This document shows positions 59,308 to 64,000 of a DNA stretch of 64,000 nucleotides, in pieces; position 1 is the stretch's first letter; each line of letters begins with the position of its first letter. Source of the stretch: Pseudoscleropodium purum (lineage: Eukaryota; Streptophyta; Bryopsida; Hypnales; Brachytheciaceae); contig OZ017796.1 of NCBI GenBank assembly GCA_963969395.1, forward strand, positions 38,926,243-38,990,242. Direction: 5' to 3'. A program made the translations under genes and the position numbers. A model generated the notes under the pieces. It ran no database searches, had not been told where the DNA came from, and worked only from the letters and a program-made list of their open reading frames with translations.

Positions 59308-62300
59308 ATGATGGAGTCGAGAGAGCTCGATAGACGGCGAGGCTGGCCGTGGAAGAATCGAAAGAGTGGCCTTAGTAGCGGCGGTTCCGAGGGCGGATCG
59401 TCGCCATCGTCTGTCAAGCTCTTCGACGAGCAGGTCTACATTCATACAATGCTTGCATCCCGTGCATTCAATTCTCCGTGTAGCAAGTTTTTTCGCAGAT
59501 TTTCTGGTTCTTGAATCTCGAAGCTTCTGTATTTTGGTACCCTAAACCTCTGCCCTGGAGCATCGTCGTTCGGCAAAGTCCTAGTCTGAGGGGAACACAC
59601 CGTTCTTGCAAGATCCAGACATGATTTTTAATATGAAAAATGGTGGATTTCAAAGTAGTTTTCAGAGGAGTTTTCAGGGGATTGCGTGTGTGAGTGTTTA
59701 GGGGTGAAATCGTGAGTGTTTTGTTGGTTTATAAAGTCAAGAGGTTTGGGGCTTGTGTGACAGGAAGTGGCGAGGATTTTGCAAGACCAGGTGCGGATTG
59801 GAGACGAGCAGCTTCATGAGGCGGACTTGAAGCATGCGGAGAAAGAGAAGGCGTTGAATGAAAAGTTAGCCGTGGCGTTGGCGGAGATCACCATCAAAGA
59901 CAACTTGGTGAAGCAGCACATCAAAGTGGCGGAAGAAGCTGTCGGCGGTACATACTCCTCTAGTTCTTCAACCCTAGAATCTCTATCCCCCGTTTTCTTG
60001 CGTCAAGAGTGGGTTTCAAACTTTCAAATCGTCTTTGGACATGTTTGTCATGTGGTGCACTCACATTCTTCAAGGACTCTTCAATTGTTGAAAGTTGTCA
60101 ACCTTCTCAAGGGCGTAGGTAACAATTTTCAACTTTAAAAACTGATCTTCATTGGAGATTCATCTTCATGCTTCCAACACTGGAGACTCACTTGCCTCTA
60201 ATTAGAAGATGGGGTTTTAAAATATCCTGCATGCTTGGCAATGCCCCTCACATTTGTTGTCCTCCCATTTTAACCACTGGAAACACTTAGCACTGAACAT
60301 TATTTGCGTCCTAAAGTACTATGGAAGCCACTACTCTTGAAAACTCATCCTGTTTCTTTGCAATTGGAGACTCATCTTCATGCTTCCAATGGCGGAGACT
60401 CATCTGCCTCTATTAAAAAGTTGGAGGAGATTGGTTTTAAATTAGTCACTACTTTTGCCCCTTCCTATTGATCCTCCCATTCCAACGTTGAAAGCTTTCA
60501 ATGTCGAACATTTTACGTTCTAAACTGCCCACTAATGTTGAAAATTGTGGGTGATGGTTTTCAATGTTGATAATCATATTCATACATTGTGATTAGAGAC
60601 TGATCTTCGTGCTTCCAGCAGAAAAGACTCATCTACCTCTACTAAATTTTGAGAGAAGGATGGGGTTTCAATAATACCCACCAATTTTACCCCTCCTATC
60701 AATGTGGTCTTCAAAAGGATTCCTTAATCCACAATTGAACCATATTTTGGGTTCCAGGTTGGGAGAAGGCAGAGAACGAGGCGGCGGAGTTCAAGGCGGA
60801 GCTTGAGAATGTTACAAAGCAACAAAAGGCGAGCGAGGACCGCGCGAAGCACCTCGATGGCGCATTGCAGGAGATCATGCAGCAGCTGCGAGGGGGGAGG
60901 CAATTGCACGAGAAGCACTTGCATGACACAATTGTGAAGAAGACTCGGGAATTTGATAAAATGCGGCTGGAGTTGGAGGCCAAGCTCTCGGATATGTCCA
61001 AGTCCTTGTCAAACACTCGCACATACCTCATTGAATCGCAAGCTGAAAACGAGGCACTCAACCATGCTCTCAAGGTCAGTGTCCACCTTCGTGTTCATGA
61101 TTTCTCTCCATTTTGTATACCCAGAATTAGCGGTAATACAGTGCTGTTTAGAATTGCTTAGACGGTTTAAGATAACTTACTTTTTGTATCAAAAGATTGA
61201 AGATTTCTTGTTACTTGGCACTTGTACATATAACATTCCTGATTACCCTTGAAATTACTGAGAAATAAAATCCATGTCCTTTTTGGGCTCAATTTTAAGC
61301 CTATGTCATGCTTGTGAAAATGGATGCGCGGAGCTATGCATCATTTCTAATACCGTCTACGGGAATTCACTTTCTTATCCTGTGATTGACAATTTCTTGT
61401 TACACTGCACCCTAAGTGTAAAACTTTCCATCGTACCCGTAGTGGAAACGATGCAAGTTTTATAGTACTTCAGACTGTTATGTACTCTTGTCTTTGTTTT
61501 TGATTGTTGAAATGTTGGAGAGTTTCTTGCAGGATCGGTCGAGAATGATTGCTGAGCTGAATGATATAAGGGCTCATGCTGAGACTGATAGCAAAATTCT
61601 CCGGGTAAGAGCGTCGTCCTCTTCTACGTTGTCAAGGTCTTCTGTACTGAGTTTTTTTCCTTCTCAACCCCTAAAGAACTGTGAAGCCCAAATTGGTCCT
61701 CAATTTTGAGTGGGTTGAATAGGAACTTTCTTCTGTCCAATTTTTACTTAGTTTTTGGTCAACACATGAAATATTCTTCATGGATTCCGGTAACATTTAA
61801 ATTTGGCCCCTTCTGAATTATATATTTTAAATATGATCAAATTTTAAAATCATGAATCCTTGGTCTTTTGGGGGGTTAAACTCGTGGTGGATTTGTTTCC
61901 ATGAGTGCCTGGCAATGAACCACAGCGTTGTGGGGCTTTGCAGGTGCGGTTAGACGGGCTTGAGAAAGAGAATTTTGATCTCAAGTACAGGATTCACTCC
62001 ATTACCAAGGAGCTTGAAATCCGATCAGCCGAACTCGAATATGGGAAGAAAACCTCGGATGTGCTGTCTCGACATCATGCAGACAGTGTCAAGAAAATTG
62101 CCAGACTGGAGGATGAACGCAACCGGCTCCGAGTGATGGTGCGCAAGAAGCTTCCAAGTATGGTCACAACCCCAAACTCAAATGACATTCTTTACCAGGA
62201 TTCTCCCGTGTTTAAATAATGGAACTGCGAATATGCTTGCAATGATTAACTTTGATTTGCAATTTGACCTCAGTGAATGCTCGAATGTGGAAGGATCTTG

Positions 62301-64000
62301 GACGATAACATGACATGTGTTGCTTCGTGCGTTAACCTTATTCGTATTGGTATAGATTGTTATGTTCATTTAATTGATTAAATTTATGATTTTCTATCGC
62401 AGACTCTGCAGCTATTGTGCGAATGAAGCAAGAACTGGATGGTCTCGGGAAGGAAGCAGGCGATTCGGTAAAGGGACGCCGGCGTTCTCTGAATCGAAGC
62501 CAAAGTGGGGGAGTGGACTTCCTGCCTGTTCATGAATTGGAGGACTTCAGAGAGTCTGATCATGCCCTGCGGATTGCTAACATGGATGAGGAGACCCGCA
62601 TGCTGAAGGAGGCTTTGGCCAAACGAAATGACGAGTTACAGCAAGCCCGTATCATGTGTTCCAACACTGCAAGCCGTTTAACCACTGTGGAGAATGAGCT
62701 GGAGACTTTGAGATCTGCAGGTGTGCTTTCTGGCTATCGCAAGTATCCCTACCCTAAAGATAGAGATGCATAATATTCATACATTTCTTTCGATGCACTC
62801 TGTAATTGCACATTTCTTGTATATCCTGAGAATCTGTCAAGATGTGAACACGTGTGAGAGTGCATTTAGAAGTTCATTTGTCCCCTGAGACAATGTCATG
62901 AATGAGGGTTGAGTGTATAATCTTCATTAGTTCTTGGTATAAATCTCACTGACTGAAATATTCGCACTGATTGAAATTCTTGGTGTAATACTCACCGATA
63001 AGAAGTTCACTCTTTGGACTAATGACTGAGCCTCTATTGCTACTATTTCTTTTTAACGCATTGCTCATTTTCTTTGGGTATCCTAACTTCATACAATGCT
63101 TCGTCTCTCCAAATCTAGAGAGCGAAATAATTAAGCAGTTTGAAGCTCAAATTTCCTGTTTTCAGATTTCAAATGAATGTTTGAAATTTTTGTTTCTTTC
63201 ATTTGAGGGTTCAGTACGATTGTGGTTTTGATGATGTGCGGGGTTCTGTGAACAGCGTCTACTGAGATGTTGCACAACCATGATGCATCATCCAGTGCGT
63301 GCTCCACATCATCAACGACTGTTTTGCAAAGAGCTTCTTCCAAGGACTCCTTGCAAAAGTTTGTTGACACGGAACGGATAGTGCATTCTGCGTCGCAGTC
63401 TGAATCAAGACTTGGATTCGATGGTGCTCGGGAAACTGCAACTGCAGAGTTAGAAAGCGCCCTTGCAGAGAAGACTAGGGATCTTGAGGTGGCGAATCAG
63501 ATGTGTGAAGAACTAAGTGTGAAGCTTACTGCTGCTGAGAATCAGGTGGCTGCTATGGAGAGCCGGAATTCAGCCAACGAGCAGTCTGTCGTCACCTTGC
63601 AGGAGAGGTTGGAAAAATTGATGGAGAGTCAGGAGGAGGCCGATGGGCAGATCCCGGAGGCTGAGGTCTATGAACCTGAAGCTCCTGAGGTAATATTATC
63701 TGCACATTATGGTCACAACAGTCGGTTTTTGATACCGGTATAAGCTTGTTACTGACCTTTCTCGAATTGCGCTCTTGATTCTTGAAAAGTATATGGCATT
63801 AGTTTCAAATCTGGGCACGGTCCTATTGTGGGGAGCTCAATATTGGACCCATCACAAAAAACGGGTAGTAAGTGACTAAAAACAGATTAGTGAGACTTGA
63901 AACAAGGAGAGACTTGACAAGAAATAATCAGGGTTCCATCGCTGATTCTACTCCTCCACGGGAACTGCGGACTTCCAAGAAAATTTCGAAGTCCCCGATC
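59308..64000 (+). CDS. FPP: Filament-like plant protein (long coiled-coil FPP), 3' end outside the window
   Basis: Plant-specific coiled-coil protein; relatives bind the nuclear-envelope-associated factor MAF1 or act in microtubule-linked vesicle tethering. Exons: 59308-59433, 59764-59947, 60758-61074, 61533-61604, 61944-62157, 62403-62720, 63256-63689 and probably 63932 onwards, all GT-AG and phase-consistent, giving 578 codons without a stop (family members are about 900-1,100 aa). Family marks: the basic start DRRRGWPWKNRKS; the block LNEKLAVALAEITIKDNLVK then QHIKVAEEAVGGWEKAENEA (residues about 76-113); LKYRIHSITKELEIRSAELE; KKIARLEDERNRLRVMVRKK then LP (about 284-303); and TRMLKEALAKRNDELQQAR in exon 6. 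Heptads run through most exons; a Ser-rich insert sits early in exon 7. A second ATG at 59311 is equally possible as start. The last exon call rests on one acceptor and 23 codons. Confidence 0.93.
60153..60640 (+). repeat. Three-copy tandem repeat in FPP intron 2
   Basis: Copies start at about 60153, 60364 and 60592 (offsets 211 and 228 bp), each with GGAGACTCATCTTCATGCTT-type sequence, then GACTCA, CTGCCTCTA, GGTTTTAAA and CCTCCCAT blocks. Confidence 0.85.

Noticed and set aside
1..64000. CRISPR array, operons, bacterial ribosome-binding sites
   Set aside because: The genes are spliced eukaryotic genes and the tandem repeats lack the repeat-spacer pattern.

Overview
The window is nuclear DNA of a land plant. 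It has spliced genes with GT-AG introns, exons much richer in GC than the AT-rich flanks, a plant-specific filament-like plant protein (FPP) gene, and a very high density of small non-coding transposons. One gene looks like a glutathione transferase of the Iota class, which is known from algae, mosses and lycophytes rather than seed plants, so a seed-free plant such as a moss is the best guess. The species cannot be fixed from this sequence.

Three convincing genes occur, all on the + strand. (1) 1376-4018: NDUFV1-type 51 kDa flavoprotein of mitochondrial complex I, four coding exons, 487 aa. (2) 16676-21937 (possible start at 16499): GST with a CPYC active site, four coding exons. (3) 59308 to beyond 64000: FPP long coiled-coil protein, eight coding exons visible, 3' end outside the window. 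A damaged fragment of the spliceosome gene PRP8 lies at 8852-9811. A possible broken minus-strand membrane-protein gene lies at 13737-14309. The three genes belong to unrelated processes and nothing suggests that they act together.

The long stretch between about 22 and 58 kb has no intact gene. It holds decayed PIF/Harbinger transposase and accessory ORFs (23.5-28.0 kb), two 192 bp LTRs in opposite orientation (25.6 and 44.0 kb), decayed coding-like sequence (38-40 kb), and many short elements with terminal inverted repeats. These are a Stowaway-like MITE (TA duplication), a GC-rich hAT-like MITE (perfect 8 bp duplication), a Tourist-like MITE (TTA duplication), a TA-flanked foldback element, further hairpins, and two families of about 0.93 kb bounded by TTAA plus CCCC-starting inverted repeats, the signature of piggyBac elements. 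The larger TTAA family has seven recognisable copies here and encodes no transposase.

A second theme is local tandem duplication: introns, leaders or 3' flanks of all three genes contain diverged tandem copies. In the complex I gene the end of exon 1 with its splice donor has been copied into intron 1. Coordinates, splice sites and repeat ends were read by eye; no database search was possible.
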